This document shows, in pieces, positions 39,801 to 51,423 of a DNA stretch of 64,000 nucleotides. Position numbers and translations under genes: made by a program. The notes under the pieces were generated by a model. The model did not search any database. It saw only the letters and a list, made by a program, of their open reading frames with translations, and was not told the origin of the DNA. Source of the DNA: Toxotes chatareus (lineage: Eukaryota; Chordata; Actinopteri; Toxotidae); assembly GCA_016801885.1 (NCBI GenBank), contig CM028897.1:19169501-19233500 (forward strand). Reading direction: 5' to 3'. Each line of letters opens with the position of its first letter. The first letter of the stretch is position 1.

Positions 39801-42246
39801 AGACAGGGAGAATACTTCAGACAAAAGGCCAAGAAAGTTAGAAAGAGGAGGTGAAAAGTGTAGGGATGAAAATAAAAAAAAAAAACCTAAATAATTAAAG
39901 AAAAAGAGATGAAGGAGACAGGAAAGGGAATGAAGATGAGAGAGAGCTTAGAGTGGGTTGACAGACAAGAGAGAGCAAGGGACGGGCGAGTAGTGAGCAG
40001 GAGTAAATAATGTGAGAGTAAATGGCAGATGGTACGTGGGAGTTGATTACATTGCAGGTGAGCGCTGCGCTACATTGTAATGTGCTGCACTTTGACGGTG
40101 AGCTTCCTGGTTTGAAGAAGTGAGTCTAAATCTGATCTATCCAGCTGTTCCTCTGTTATAAAAAGGATTTTTTGGTCACCAGCTACAACATGATGATTAG
40201 ATAAGTAGCTGTATCAATGTGACTGCATGATATATATTCTTTTTACGCCACTTACTAAATCTACTCCATTTATACTGTTTAAACAGCAAACTCTTCAAAG
40301 ATACAGATGAAGGAGAAAGATACTGGCAGACCCTCAGACTGCTGAGGCCATTAGAATGGTGTGCTTCTCTGTAAACGCTCCATATTTCATTAAATTACTG
40401 CTGCAACAACCCAGCCTCATTCATTTGAAACACCCAGATGCTTTCGGTGACAGGTTGGGAGGTCACCATTTGCAATTCAAAGCAAGGCATGTAGAAATGA
40501 CATTTGTGCCCCAGCCACCAGAATGTGTGTTATTTTCCCGTGTCACATGTATCCTACACTCAGCGTGTACCTGCATCTGTGTCACGTAGACAGGCTTGTT
40601 GATGAGTATCCACGTGGATGTCTCGTAGCAGGGAGGGACGGTGATGGAGCCCTCGTAAGTGATGTAACGCGTGGTGTCAGGGTAAAGGTCAGCTATGTTC
40701 AGGCCCATCAATAGGAACGCATCGTCTAAAGAGAGAGGGGAGAACAAAGGGAGAGGAAGAGAGTGTTGAAGTGATGCAGTGTGTTGTGTGAAAGTCGTCG
40801 TGTTATGTTCAGACCTGTTAACAAGAATCCTTTGAAAGAGAAGGAGATGAATTGTGTGTGTGTGCGTGTGTGTATGTGTGTGTGTGTGTGTGTGGTTGAT
40901 GTAGAACACTGCGTACGGGTGTAAATCTATTGGACCAATTAAAAGGAATGATTTGCCTGCCCGAGAAAATACATAAACATGTTACACCGGAGAGTGTGTG
41001 TGTGTGTTTTGTATTAATCAGGGACTGTTCACACACAATCACATTATGGGGGGCTCAGATCCCATTTCTGGTGAAAAACATGCTTCCCATTGGCTGAACC
41101 ATTTCCATTAATAGGGTTGAAGATTACTTCTTGTTTAATATTAGTGTACGTCTCCAGATTATTAACGTTAGTCAAAGTAATGTCCCGCCAAGTGACAAAA
41201 ACAAGATGCTCTGTGTGTGTGGTAGTGAACGCTGCTATGTTTAGCTTCTTTAACAGGAGGGAATACTGCAGAGGGTCGTACATCTTCCTTCACAGCTGAG
41301 GTTGGACAACAATTCAAAGCGCCCTGTGCCAGCACGATTCTGGCAGTGTTGCACTGATTTGTGTGAAATTAAGAATGCTTTCTTGCTGAGGGAAAACACT
41401 AGAAGATGCCTGTGTGTGTGTGTTTGCATGTTGTGTGTGAGTGTTGTGTTTCAGTAACAGCGAGTAGACTAAATCTGCCATCATCAAGAGAGAATTGCAT
41501 ACAAGAGAAAGAAAGAAAAGATGAGTGCGTTTAGTTTTAGACCACAGATGTTTTTAGCCACGGTAGCAGTGTCAATCTGTCGGTTATTTCGGTCAGATCA
41601 CCACTGAAATATCTCAACAGCTATTCTGGATGAATTGCCATGAAATTTTGTACATTCATGGTTCCCAGAGGATGAACCCCACCACCCTTAGTGATCCTCT
41701 GACTTTTCTATTTTGTGTCACCATGATGTTCATGTCCCCCTCACGATGAATTGCAATAACTTTGGTGATCCTCTGACTTTTCTTCCTGCACCATCAAATA
41801 CCTGCAGTACTTATGGCATTCCCATCAGCCTCAGCTCTACTTTGTTAGCATGTTGACATGCTAAACATTATACTCACAGGGCTGCTAGCATGGCTGCAGA
41901 CTCTTAGTCTTGATTTCATTATTTAATCTGCAATGTCAGTTGGACATAGAAACAGCAGCTTAACAGTAGTTCGCAACTGGATCAGAGGAAAAGCGATCAA
42001 CGTGTGCAACCTTACAACAACAACAACATGTGTCCAGTCAGACACTGCATGACATGTTGGGTTATACATGTTAAATTTACTAATAGCGAAAATGTTGAAG
42101 AATGCAGTGAATGTGTGCGACTTACGTTTGTAGTTGATTCTGGTGATTGTGTCTCTATTGAGCATGCGGTTGAGGAAGGTGTTGGAGTTTTCAGAGAGCT
42201 GAGAGAGATAGAGAGGGATCAAATATTCATGAAAAACAACTGTACA

Positions 42247-42317
<71 letters not shown>

Positions 42318-43507
42318 CATGCACACACAGTTTTAACTGTGGTTATGTTATGACTGAGGTAATCCAGTCATCAAATAAGGTCTTTTACACATGTATTTGT
42401 TTCTTTATTGGTCCTTCACCCTGTTCCACTGAACTCCTGGCAGGACATGCTGACCTTTATGAAGATGGAGACCACAGCGATGCCATGAGGGCTCTTGGCT
42501 GCCTCACTGAAGTTGGCATATAGATCCTGGTTATAATGGATCAGCTGGACCTGAAAGAGAGACGCAGTGATACAGAGCATTACAGGCTAAACTAAAGCAA
42601 CTCCATCAGACTGCAACTCATGAATATTTTTCAGTAAGACTTATACAAATGTTATGATTTCATTTTTAAAAAATAAAAAAATGTGAAAAGTCAGCTTCTT
42701 AAAAAAACTCTGAAAAGCAGTTAATTTCTTGAATAGCAGTATTATGTTGAAGGTGTAATGTTTAAGTTTTATTTTTTATTTATTTATTTATTTTATTTTA
42801 TTGTATTATTTTATTATATTATTAAAAATCAAAGGCTATAAACAGTAGTTAAAACTGTCTCCTCAAAGCAAGAAAATCCTTGGTTTAAATCCACTTACAG
42901 GCATATTAGATGAACAGAACTGTGGTAAAAAGAGTGCTGGGCTACATGTGGACCGCAACCTGTGTCTAAGGGAAAAATCTGGATCCTGGGGCTGCAATTT
43001 GCAACCACTGTTCTACTGCCCCTCAGCATTTTGTTTTCAGGATTATGTTGAGGAAATAAGCTGTGTGAACAAACAAGTTTGCTGCCAAGTTCATTAGCTT
43101 AGTCTCTAGCAGGACAATAAGGTAACAGTTTACTGAAAAGACGTATTTGTACCATGGCTTTTTGTCTCATGTGGAGCAGTTTTTAACCTGAGGAGGTTAA
43201 ATAAAAGTGAATAATGCAACACAGGTAATAAGCTACAATAGATTCCTCTTTTCTTTTTCTTTTTCTTCTTCAAGTTTCAAAAGAGGTCTGGAAGACTGAT
43301 TTCCGAAAATCCGCTCGGGAAGAGCATGACCAGTGCACCAGAAATAGGAGCATGATGAACTACCCTGAGCTGGATAAGTGGATGGCTCATGCATATAGCA
43401 GGGGAGTGTCTCTTGCTACGGGCCAGGTCCCAAATGTCATCTGAAAAATGTTCTGATGGCTGACATTGGGAAGCAACTTATGTTTGAGATGGAAAAATAC
43501 AAGAATG

Positions 43508-43541
<34 letters not shown>

Positions 43542-46500
43542 CACAGAATTAGAATTAGATTAGAATAATCTGGGTTTAGACAAAAAAAAAGTGAAAGAGT
43601 GGAGTTTCTGTTCTCATTTAGACTTTAGTTTATGTTCAGGGATACTCTTTGATACTCGTTTTAGTCAACACTACTCTCCTGGTGTTGACTCCTCTTGATG
43701 AAATTGCCAGTGAAATCACTGGCTGAGGTAATTGATCAGTTGGAATGAAAATGGACCACTTCTTGGGCCTCCATTGTTCCCTAGGAAATGTGGTAGTTTA
43801 GTGGTGGTTGATAGCATGGGCCCTGTTTCCCGATGCTGTTATTTGCAATCCTCAGATTTTATGAAGACGGTGAAGGGCCTTCCTCACCACGTCTAACAGA
43901 TACCTTATTCATCTCAACCTCCAGCAGTGACGCATGTAATGCTGGATGTCATGGACAGCACTCATGCAAGAAATGTAATTTTACTACTCACATGCTTTTA
44001 CACTTTGCTCTTTAGTTGACCTGGTTTCAAAACCAAGTTTATACAAATTGTGTTTAAGGATTTGAAAAAGCATTTAATTGGTGATGTATCTGTATAAACA
44101 ATAGATTGAGATGGTTGTTTTGGTTCAAAATTACATCATATTTTTGTTTGTAAATTTTTGTTTTTGTATTTTATATCAGTTGTATTTAGACGGTAGAGCG
44201 AATTCTCATTTCTAGGCCAGAAGAGACGACTGTGATCAAAGAGCATGAAGACACTGGGAGTTTGAAAGATTCCACCAGGCAATTAATGGCGAACATCACT
44301 GTAGCTCACATGTGTGAAAAGGAAGGGTAGGAGGCTTGATGTTAGTGACATGAAATTCTCATTTGTAGGAGAGGCACGAATCTCATCACAAACAACACTT
44401 CTGCTTTTGCAGGAGAGCTGTAAGTAAACCTACAAAGGAGCTTCTTGCCCTTGGGATCACTCTTCCCATCTTCAATACTCAAAAAAGGGAGTTTCCACTG
44501 TAGCTGTAATGCAAAATAATGATGATAGTTACATTTGGTTTGTTGCAGCATATATGCACTAGACATTCAGAGCAACACAAGCTGTCTTGAGCAGTGCATC
44601 AGAACTATGCATGTCTTGATAAACATTTCCTGACTTGATCAAACCTGATTCTATCCTTTAAGATAAAGTCTGTGGATTTGACCATTGCACAGCACAGGTT
44701 TGTAACGACTGGTCCACTCCGATCTGTGAGGTTTAAGAGGTTCGAGGAATAGCAGAAGGGGGTTTATGCTAATTCAGCTTCACTTTTGTTCAGGCTAACT
44801 CATGGAATATATCCTGGGAAAAATTTGAAACTAGAACGTGGTGAAATAGGATTTAGCTTGTAACTGTGACAGCCAACAGCACAATAACTCTCAGTGCTTA
44901 AATGATGAAACACCCTCTGCTTCATCTCAGTGCCAAAATACTGAAGCAGGCCCTTCTGTGTCAGCTCACAGGAAAGATATGTATGTGCAGCTATTATAGC
45001 CAAACTTTTGGAGAGCGGTGCACCAAATACTTTTTTTTCTACAATGGAGACTTTAGAGGAATGTGTGGGAGATTTGCAGTCTAATATTCAGGAGCGAGTA
45101 CTGAACTAACTCCCAGTCGACAATCCTTCCAGAGCAGCCATGGGAGAGTTATTTAAAAGTATGGACAGCCCTTTAAGCCAGTTGAATTCTGACAGCAAAT
45201 GGAGGAAACATTTCAGGAAAAAAATGGGACATAGTAAAGCCAGTCCAACTGTGCCTAGAAGTAAAGTGTGATACCAGGTGAAACAGCACAACTGGAACCC
45301 ATGAGTAAGTCCTAATCAGTGACAAATCCATAGGTATTTCCATTCTGAAAAGACTCATTTTGAAGAATGGAAATGTTTGGGAGATGATGATGCAAACATG
45401 TGCTCAGTGTGACAAATGTGAGGACGTCTGTGATGGAAGCTGCTTCAAATGTCACCCTTTGTTTGTGAGTAAGTTTGCCCTTCAAATCCAATTGTATTGT
45501 GACAAATTAGAGTGTGTATCCTCCAGGTTCAGAAAGAGGTAATATGAAGTTTGCTGCCTTAACTTCATCCTTAAAAATCCTCTCGCCTGCCTTAAGGGAC
45601 ACTACACTGGTATCATTGGTTCATGAAAAAAGAAGCTAAGAAAATGTGGAATTGATGAAATACTGAAACCCTTCATAAAGGAAATGAAAATACTAGATTA
45701 CAGGGGTTTCTGTAAGTAGCACTCTTGCACAAATAACCAGTGATAACATGGGTAAAGCATAGTATTCAGGATGGACGCTTTTAATTATGGCCTATTTTGA
45801 AAAGAACAACCTACCTGCTGAACACCAGCATGTTTTCATCAGCGCCCGTGCAAACAAAGAGGCTAACACCATGTTCACCTCCACAGCACCAGTCTGTGAG
45901 GTTGGCAGTGGCTGGTGAATCAGTATGAAGATATGCAGACTGTTTCAAGTAAACACAGTTTTACTGGACCAGACTCAATTTTAAAGTTAAGTGATACTGT
46001 CAAGTTCTTGAAGTTCTTCACTCAATCTCTGAAAAGTTTGTGTTTGTGCTCCAGATATGAATGAGTGGTCCAATTTTTCAAATGCTCCTCTGATAGTGGA
46101 CGATGAAAAGATATTTTGGAATTAAGTTGTTTGATGAGTATAGTTGTAAGAAGAGTCGGTGATCAGTATCATCCCTTCCGTGATCGAGTATGAGAACACA
46201 GTGTTTATTATGTTCAGCAACAAGAGCATCAATCGCCTTGTGCAAATCATCCTCCGGTGTGGTCAAAAGGTTCAGTTGCTGTTCAGACCAAACATCAGAA
46301 TGGGAAGGAAATGTGATCTGAGAGACTCTGAGCGTGGGATGATGGTGTCAAACGGGCGCGTTTAAGCGTCTCAGAAACTGATGCTCTCCTCCTTTTCCCA
46401 CACAACGGTCTCAGAGTTCACCGGAAAAAAAAAAAAAAAGATCCAGAGAGCAACAGTTCTGTGGGCAAAGCTAACAAGCTAAAAGAAAGGCGACAATGAC

Positions 46501-47708
46501 TCAGATAACCACATGTTACGGCCAATCTATGCAGAAGAGCATCTCTGAACACACAACACATCAGATCTTGAAGTGAATGGACTACAGCAGCAGTAGACCA
46601 CAGCAGGTTCCACTCCTGTCAGATCAGAACAGGTAAATGAGGCCACAGTGGATGCAGGGCCACCAAAACTGGACAGAAGACGACACCATGCCTGGTTTAA
46701 CCAATCTCATTTTCTGCTGCCACATGTAGTCAGTAGGGTCAGAATTTGGTGTGGACACCATGACTGTGCTCGGGTCCATCGGTCCATAAAGACCAGTCCA
46801 CTGTTTTCTGGAGGCGTACCATGGCCTCAAAGAGCAGACTCATTGGAAGCATCGTTTTCTAGATTTTCTTTGTCAGCAGTCCTCATAAATTTCGCCTCAT
46901 CCACAAGCTTTGGTCCTCAAGCTGGAAAAGTTGTTGTCCTACAGTTCTGTTCAATTAATTTTGGCTCAACCAATGAGATTACTTCTTCTTCTGAACACCT
47001 CTGACAGATGTACAACCACGACTCCAATCTGCATAACAGCAGTGTGTGGCGTCTCAAATGTTTACAGCTCCCTTTTAACACCTCGGCGTGTCTCTCGGGA
47101 CAGCTTGGATTTACAAAACAAATGCAGCATTGTGATCCCTGACTAGTTAAACACAGAAAAGCTCAGGGAATCTCCACACAGCCCCAAACTCCACGGGGAC
47201 AACAAAACATTTGCTTTTCCAATTTTGACAACCAGATTTGAATTGCTTTCATGATGGATAACAAGATGAGCTTTGAGAACCAGATTGAAACGTATACTTC
47301 TTAATGAGAGATGACTGTTTCAGAATAACTTACTCTGAAAGGGTGTCCTGTGTGTGTGCATCTTCCTGTGTGTTTATCTGAAATAAAACAATTATGTTGT
47401 CGTTGTTCCCAATAATCTCGCCACTGGCTCCGTCTGCTGTCAGAAATCATCAGCCTGTTACTATTCACTGCTCTGTTCTTTATGTGTGTGTCTGTGTACA
47501 CATACACTGTGTTGTCTCTCACCTCTCCAGGAAAGGCCTGTCCATTGAGAAGGTGCTCTGAACCCTGGGTATCCTCGCTCCCAAAGTGGAGGCGGACCTC
47601 CTCCAGCCGGTAGCTGTAACCCAGCGGGCCCCCCGAGATGTTCACCAGGTGGGCTTTGTCCGGCCGCAGAGACACATGCTTCCCTGTGTTGTACATGGTG
47701 CCTCCCAT
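31569..47708 (-). CDS. ca10: Carbonic anhydrase-related protein X, six 3' coding exons (partial, 5' exons absent)
   Basis: Minus-strand exons 47523-47708, 42455-42550, 42126-42198, 40571-40725, 37907-38081 and 31569-31591 join in frame to 235 codons plus TAG. This equals human CA10 residues 94-328 as I recall it. Diagnostic strings are GTMYNTGKHVSLRPDKAHL, LEEVRLHFGSEDTQGSEHLL, FLNRMLNRDTITRI, VPPCYETSTWI, MHSLRLLSQNEP and RCIRTNINFSKQG. Of the three zinc-binding histidines of active carbonic anhydrases (CA II His94, His96, His119) only the middle one remains (VRLHF, then GEVQLIH), so the protein is catalytically dead like other CA10/CA11. The family is secreted and known as a neurexin ligand in brain. 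Two N-glycosylation sequons are visible (NIS, NFS). Fish have two CA10 paralogues (ca10a, ca10b) and I cannot say which this is. The first ~93 residues (signal peptide and N terminus) must lie upstream; intron lengths here range from 0.26 to over 16 kb. Confidence 0.96.
31597..31679 (-). repeat. Polypyrimidine tract (minus strand) ahead of the last ca10 exon
   Basis: Some 83 bases are almost pure purine on the plus strand (GAAGAGAAGAG-type repeats), so the ca10 transcript has an unusually long C/U run right at the acceptor of its last coding exon. Confidence 0.85.
32088..32475. mobile_element. Internally deleted Tc1-type element (MITE-like)
   Basis: The left end reads AAAGTATTAAGACCCTTCA and continues with the antisense Tc1 5' wording (ACCTGGATTTGGACGACC, GTCAGATTGGATGGGAAGTG). 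It then jumps to the Tc1 end (GTGTAGATTAATGGGG ... GGGGAGTGAATACTTTCTGA). Transposase sequence is missing in between, so this is a small deletion derivative. Confidence 0.72.
32560..32690. repeat. Dispersed fish repeat fragment
   Basis: GGAAAAACTCCCCCCGGAAAC, then GAAGAAACCTCAGGAGAGCA and GTTGTGTGTACAGAATTC, is typical wording of an interspersed fish repeat. Boundaries are unclear. Confidence 0.5.
36804..36841. repeat. (AT)19 microsatellite
   Basis: An uninterrupted AT run inside the last ca10 intron. Confidence 0.95.
37907..38081 (-). CDS. ca10: ca10 exon MHSLRLLSQ...PQYR
   Basis: The acceptor CTCCACAG precedes ATGCACTCC, and the donor is TACAGAG|GTAATA. It encodes 58 codons, MHSLRLLSQNEPYKIFMSMS to RNCPNNRALRPQYR. 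Read through, the donor would give a false stop four residues later. Confidence 0.96.
38575..38845 (-). mobile_element. Degenerate LINE 3' fragment
   Basis: The minus strand reads GGTGTCTGGGCTCAGCCTTA, then ATGCCTCCTGGACTCCTTGC and GAGGAATCCCCAGGAGGAGC, the tail of a very common fish LINE. In translation VRMPPGLLAERVLLAGP and LGVPEESPGGAQE follow the protein's C-terminal wording. It is truncated and not functional. Confidence 0.75.
39520..39710. mobile_element. Penelope-like element terminal (LTR-like) fragment
   Basis: AGGTCCTCAGCCATCCAGGC, GAAGATGTTTCACCTCTCAT, CCAAAAAGCTTCTTCAGTTTT are words of the terminal repeats of fish Penelope/Neptune elements. A near-duplicate phrase (AAAGGCAACTGGACTTTCTTG against the complement of AAGTCCAGTTGCCTTTGTGT) makes an inverted repeat inside it. 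Confidence 0.6.
40571..40725 (-). CDS. ca10: ca10 exon HDAFLLMGLN...VTQMQ
   Basis: The acceptor CTCTTTAG precedes ACGATGCG, and the donor is ATGCAG|GTACAC. It encodes DAFLLMGLNIADLYPDTT, then ITYEGSITVPPCYETSTW and NKPVYVTQMQ. The codon split over the upstream junction reads His (YKHDAF), where human has Asn. Confidence 0.96.
40853..40894. repeat. (GT)n microsatellite near a ca10 acceptor
   Basis: An interrupted GT run on the plus strand, thus CA repeats in the ca10 transcript, about 130 bases upstream of the acceptor of the 40571-40725 exon. Confidence 0.9.
41590..41910 (+). repeat. Common percomorph interspersed repeat
   Basis: AATATCTCAACAGCTATTCTG, GATGAATTGCCATGAAATTTT, TTTGGTGATCCTCTGACTTTT, CATTCCCATCAGCCTCAGCT and GGGCTGCTAGCATGGCTGCA follow the order of a well-known perch-like fish repeat. 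The family is seen again at 48040-48145 and, inverted, at 3030-3105. Confidence 0.75.
42126..42198 (-). CDS. ca10: ca10 exon LSENSNTFLNRML...
   Basis: The acceptor TCTCTCTCAG precedes CTCTCTGAA, and the donor is TACAAAC|GTAAG. It encodes LSENSNTFLNRMLNRDTIT plus RINYK and one base. A long (AC)n tract on the plus strand starts only about 50 bases upstream of the acceptor. Confidence 0.96.
42249..42315. repeat. (AC)33 microsatellite
   Basis: An uninterrupted 67-base AC run. In the ca10 transcript it reads as UG repeats, about 50 bases upstream of the 3' splice site at 42199. Confidence 0.97.
42455..42550 (-). CDS. ca10: ca10 exon VQLIHYN...SIFIK
   Basis: The acceptor TCTCTTTCAG precedes GTCCAG, and the donor is ATAAAG|GTCAGC. 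It encodes 32 codons, VQLIHYNQDLYANFSEAAK to VVSIFIK. The Q in VQLIH replaces CA II His119. Confidence 0.96.
43510..43540. repeat. (TA)15 microsatellite
   Basis: An uninterrupted TA run in a ca10 intron. Confidence 0.95.
46440..46880 (+). mobile_element. Tc1/mariner relic (TcMar-ISRm11-like), middle part
   Basis: Plus-strand phrases in the order of the element are AAAGGCGACAATGACTCAGA, TATGCAGAAGAGCATCTCTG, CTACAGCAGCAGTAGACCAC, GTTCCACTCCTGTCAGATCA, CACCAAAACTGGACAGAAGA, GTCAGAATTTGGTGTGGAC. It is the same family as 20300-20995, in opposite orientation. Neither end is present, and stops break the frame. Confidence 0.75.
47523..47708 (-). CDS. ca10: ca10 exon (human residues about 94-155)
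   Basis: The acceptor CTGTGTAG precedes ATGGGAGGC, and the donor is GGAGAG|GTGAGAG. It encodes 62 codons, MGGTMYNTGKHVSLRPDKAH to NGQAFPGE. The ATG is internal, not a start. The change of human VSG to MGG here is unusual but conservative for the fold. Confidence 0.96.
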
Positions 47709-48039
47709 CTACACAGAGACAGATAGACAGGGATGGGCATGAATAATAATAACAAATTAAGTCCAGTCACATCTCATGTGTGTTAAATCTCACATTAGCT
47801 TGTGAAATCTGTTCAGCTGTGACTCGTGATCAGTGTCTTCACTTCAGAGTAGCATTTTATAGATTGCCATGGAGTGTAGTGAAGGTTAGTAAAGACGTCA
47901 TGAGTCAAAACTCAAATGATTTTGCTTAATGACAATATACTGTACGTGACAATCCGATAGCATTCCCATCACCTACTGTAAACTGTATGGGTTTAATGTT
48001 GATTCACAAATGTAACCCTGCTAACATTCTAAATTAAGA

Positions 48040-48145
48040 TGCTGAACGTGGTGAATGTTATGATCAGGTTAGCATGCTGATCGTAGCACTTCATGTAAAG
48101 CATTGCTGTGCCAAAGTATAGCCTCACAGAGAGTCTTAGACTTGT
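48040..48145 (+). repeat. Percomorph repeat fragment
   Basis: GTTAGCATGCTGATCGTAGCA, GCTGTGCCAAAGTATAGCCT, CACAGAGAGTCTTAGAC is the 3' part of the repeat family seen at 41590-41910. Confidence 0.6.
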
Positions 48146-49989
48146 TTTTTCTTGTAGGTCTTATTTTTTCTTGTTTACGGTGGTGTCTTAATGAGAATTT
48201 TTAGTCTCAGAGTCACAAAAATTCAGTTATTACTGTAGAACACTCAAATGTATCAGCCACTGGAAATGCAAGAATCTTGGTTCACTATTCCTCATGATTT
48301 GAGAAAAGTCAGTAACAGTTTCCTTTTCCTGAAACAGCTCTGACAATAAACTACAACAACGCTTCAAACTGTTGCCATGGCAGTGTTGCCTTTATTAATA
48401 TTTTTATTATTTATTTATAAGCATAGCATACGCTACTTATAGACTCTTGTACTCTAATACCCATAATGAGCTTGTTGTGTTTTCAACATGGGCAATCCAG
48501 TTGCCTCCAGCCCGAGCAGCACCATGGCCCAGTTATCCAGTGACAGCAGTTTTGTCTTCTGACGAAATGCAAACAGGGAGATGTGTGGTGATGTATAATG
48601 AGGTTTGCTTCCGTTTGCTTCTTAATATATTTTATGGAAGCTTAAGTAGGCTGACCTTCTCAGTCTAATTACAGAACAACAGGACATGCCGCTTTACTTC
48701 TTCACTCTGGATATTAATGTTACGTTACTCTAAGTCAAACAAAGCAAGAGGCGCTGTATGCTGTCGGCAAGAGACAAACTACAGGGTGCTAGTGGTGTTT
48801 TTTTCATCAATGAAGAAGAAAACTAATAACTACATAACATATTTAGCTGAATTCATATGTTATGGGCCTAGTAACTTACTTAGATTGATCCATGAACCTC
48901 TTGAAGGACTTACACTGTCCTACTTCACACACACACACACACACAGCCAGCCAGCCGACCACAGAGGTAGACCAGGAGGCTGCAGCTACCATTAGCAGCT
49001 CCTGCCACAGTTGCAACAGAAACAGTTTGCACCAAAGAAGGTGCAGCAAAAACCACCAGTACATCGATCACCACCTCGTGCTGCCTTTTCTCAATCTTTT
49101 TGGTGATTTTCCAGGTGGAAAAAGGCGTCAGACAGGCACAGAGACACACTGTTCAGGTACTGTGGCCATGACCTATAAAGGAACATATATAATACAGCAG
49201 TGCTGGAGAGGCCCAGGACATACACAACCTCACCCTTATGTTATACTTTACATCTCAATTTGTAGAATGATACATGAAATAGAAACTCCAGCATAGTGTT
49301 AAATAATAATAATAAAATATTTACATCATTTTCTAATATTATAAATATTATTTACATTGGGTCAGTTAGGGTTCTATGATGATTTTATAAATATTGTTTA
49401 AGACAATATAAACAACAAAAGCTGCATTTTAAAAAAAAAAAGCATTCACTGCATTAATAAGTACTGAAAAATGGTATCTTGTAACTTTTGCCTTTACTCT
49501 GGTCTCTTTTTATTTTATTTTTCTAGACTGCATATTCCTTTTTTTTCCCCCTACGTTGGTAAGTCTCACTTTGATAGCCTTAAAAATCTGCTCCCTCAAC
49601 CCCTGGAGGGAAGCCCTCACGAGTGAAGCCCTCAGGAGTGAAGCAAGCACCGAAACAACCACTTCAGGTCTGACTGAAAGGGTCTCAGGTCTGAGACATG
49701 GCTGCAAAAGTAGGCTGAACTTTCCCTCTGCTGTCTGTGACAAGAGAGGATGTTGGATAGTTCTCTGAATTATTCATTTGAAGTCCTAGAAAAGTAGTAG
49801 ACGCAGAGACGGAGAAACCTGAATCGAGATTTTACTACTTCTGATTATGAGACATGATTCATACGGTTTATTTATTTTCCTTCAGTCAAAGGTGGAGCCC
49901 CAGTTTTCAGCGAATGCAAATTTAAATTCAGAGCGTTGTCACTGCTATAGATGTAAAGCCCATATTTTTTCTATCCTAGGTTGAGTGCA

Positions 49990-50150
49990 TCTGTAGATTG
50001 ATGTCTTGCTCACTGTGTCTTCTTCGACTGCCCTTTGCATTGCACTCAGTGTCGGGTCACTGTCCTCGCACCTTGCTCGGCCTTGTAATACAGAACAAAT
50101 TCATCTGCGTTTGCCTTGTATGACAAATAAAGATGATTCTGTTTGTGTAA
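49990..50150 (+). repeat. Possible LINE 3' tail
   Basis: The stretch ends TGACAAATAAAGATGATTCTG, a common ending of fish LINE copies, preceded by CCTTGCTCGGCCTTGTAATA. This is weak evidence. Confidence 0.4.
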
Positions 50151-51423
50151 ACAGCTTTTCCTAGTGCTCATATGGCTGCTGAGCCATATGGTGTCAGTTC
50201 CTCACAATGCCCCTGGCAACGCATAAAATATTAACACTCGTTACCTGCATGCCAGCCAGATTCATCATACATTTTATATGACATTCGCTACATTCACATA
50301 TTCATTACCGCTGTTTGTATATAATAAATGAGGAGAAAGGCACTCGCCCTCAGTTTAATTGTGGCGTGCCACTGCTGGGGTAGACTGAAATTAAACCATT
50401 ACTCACCAGCCTGGAATCTATTCACAGGATAATCCTTAAAGAAAAGCACAACATTATTTTAAAAGAGGCTAAGGATTTAGAATCTAAAAATGACTAAATG
50501 AGTCCACTGTTCTACGTCACTCACAAACAGGTTCTGTTACAAATGCCACAGAGGGTAAGCACTTTCCTGTTATATACTGTATAATGTAAAAAGATATTTT
50601 AAAAGAATGAGGATCACGCAAGAACATTTTCAAATTCTCCTCCTAAACCTCATGCTTTTTTCTATGAGACTTACTTGTAGACGCGATCCAAGTTGGGTTC
50701 AAACTCTCCTAACTACGCTAACAGTGTTGTAAAGGTCTTCTTTTAATGAATAATTGGGCATGTTTGAAATTCGCTTTAAAGTGTTAGATGTTCTGTCCCA
50801 GTTGTGGATGAGTTTCACTCACAATAACATCACCCAAGAGTAAAAAAGAGATTAAAAAAGAGTTTGTTTGTAACTTCCAGCTCTAAGTTACAGTGGAAGA
50901 ACGACTGCGCCCACAGATGAGCAGCACAGAACCTAAGATCTCAAGTGACTTTCACATCTTTTCATAAAACTGCAATGGATGACTGGGTTGTTGCCCGGCA
51001 GGTGGGATTTGGCAAATGCACGTGGGAGCTCTCTGCACTGGATTGAGGACAACAAATCAAACATACTCCAAGTAATTGAGTACAAACAGGTTAAAGCTGT
51101 TTGATGTGCGTTCTTAGAAAACCAAGTCAGAGTGAGGTAAATCTTCAAAGGCTCTGTCTGTTTTCTGTCAAGCATATGATGAAATCAAATGTATGGAGAG
51201 AGAGAGAGAGAGAGACGAGACAGGAGGGTCAATACAGAGAAAGAGAGGAGACAGAGGGGAAGAAGAGGGAATCATGAAAAAACCCTGAAGAAGAAAACCT
51301 GAGAAACTGGGCCTGAATTGAATTTCCCTCATTTTTTTCTGAGCTGGACAAGAGGTTGTCTTAGTATTGTAGTTATAGAGTTAACTTGCAAGACAGAGAT
51401 TGTAAAAAATGTATAGGCTCAAT

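Larger units (their letters stand above)
38082..40570 (-). other. ca10: ca10 intron with two retroelement fragments
   Basis: This 2.5-kb intron contains a LINE tail relic (38575-38845) and a Penelope-type terminal fragment (39520-39710), followed by purine-rich sequence (39725-39990). Confidence 0.8.
40726..42125 (-). other. ca10: ca10 intron with a dispersed fish repeat
   Basis: This is a 1.4-kb intron. It carries the GT tract at 40853, short GT runs near 40995-41008 and 41409-41422, and the repeat at 41590-41910. Confidence 0.8.
42551..47522 (-). other. ca10: ca10 intron, about 5 kb
   Basis: It contains AT-rich sequence (42650-42830), a (TA)15 tract at 43510-43540 and a Tc1/mariner relic at 46440-46880. 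The ORF-like stretches at 43833-46365 show no family signal. Confidence 0.75.

Noticed and set aside
46078..46365. Two overlapping frames (62 and 68 residues) with fairly even composition
   Set aside because: They overlap on opposite strands in a ca10 intron, with no family match, splice signals or stable codon pattern. They may be part of an unrecognised transposon, but I cannot support it.
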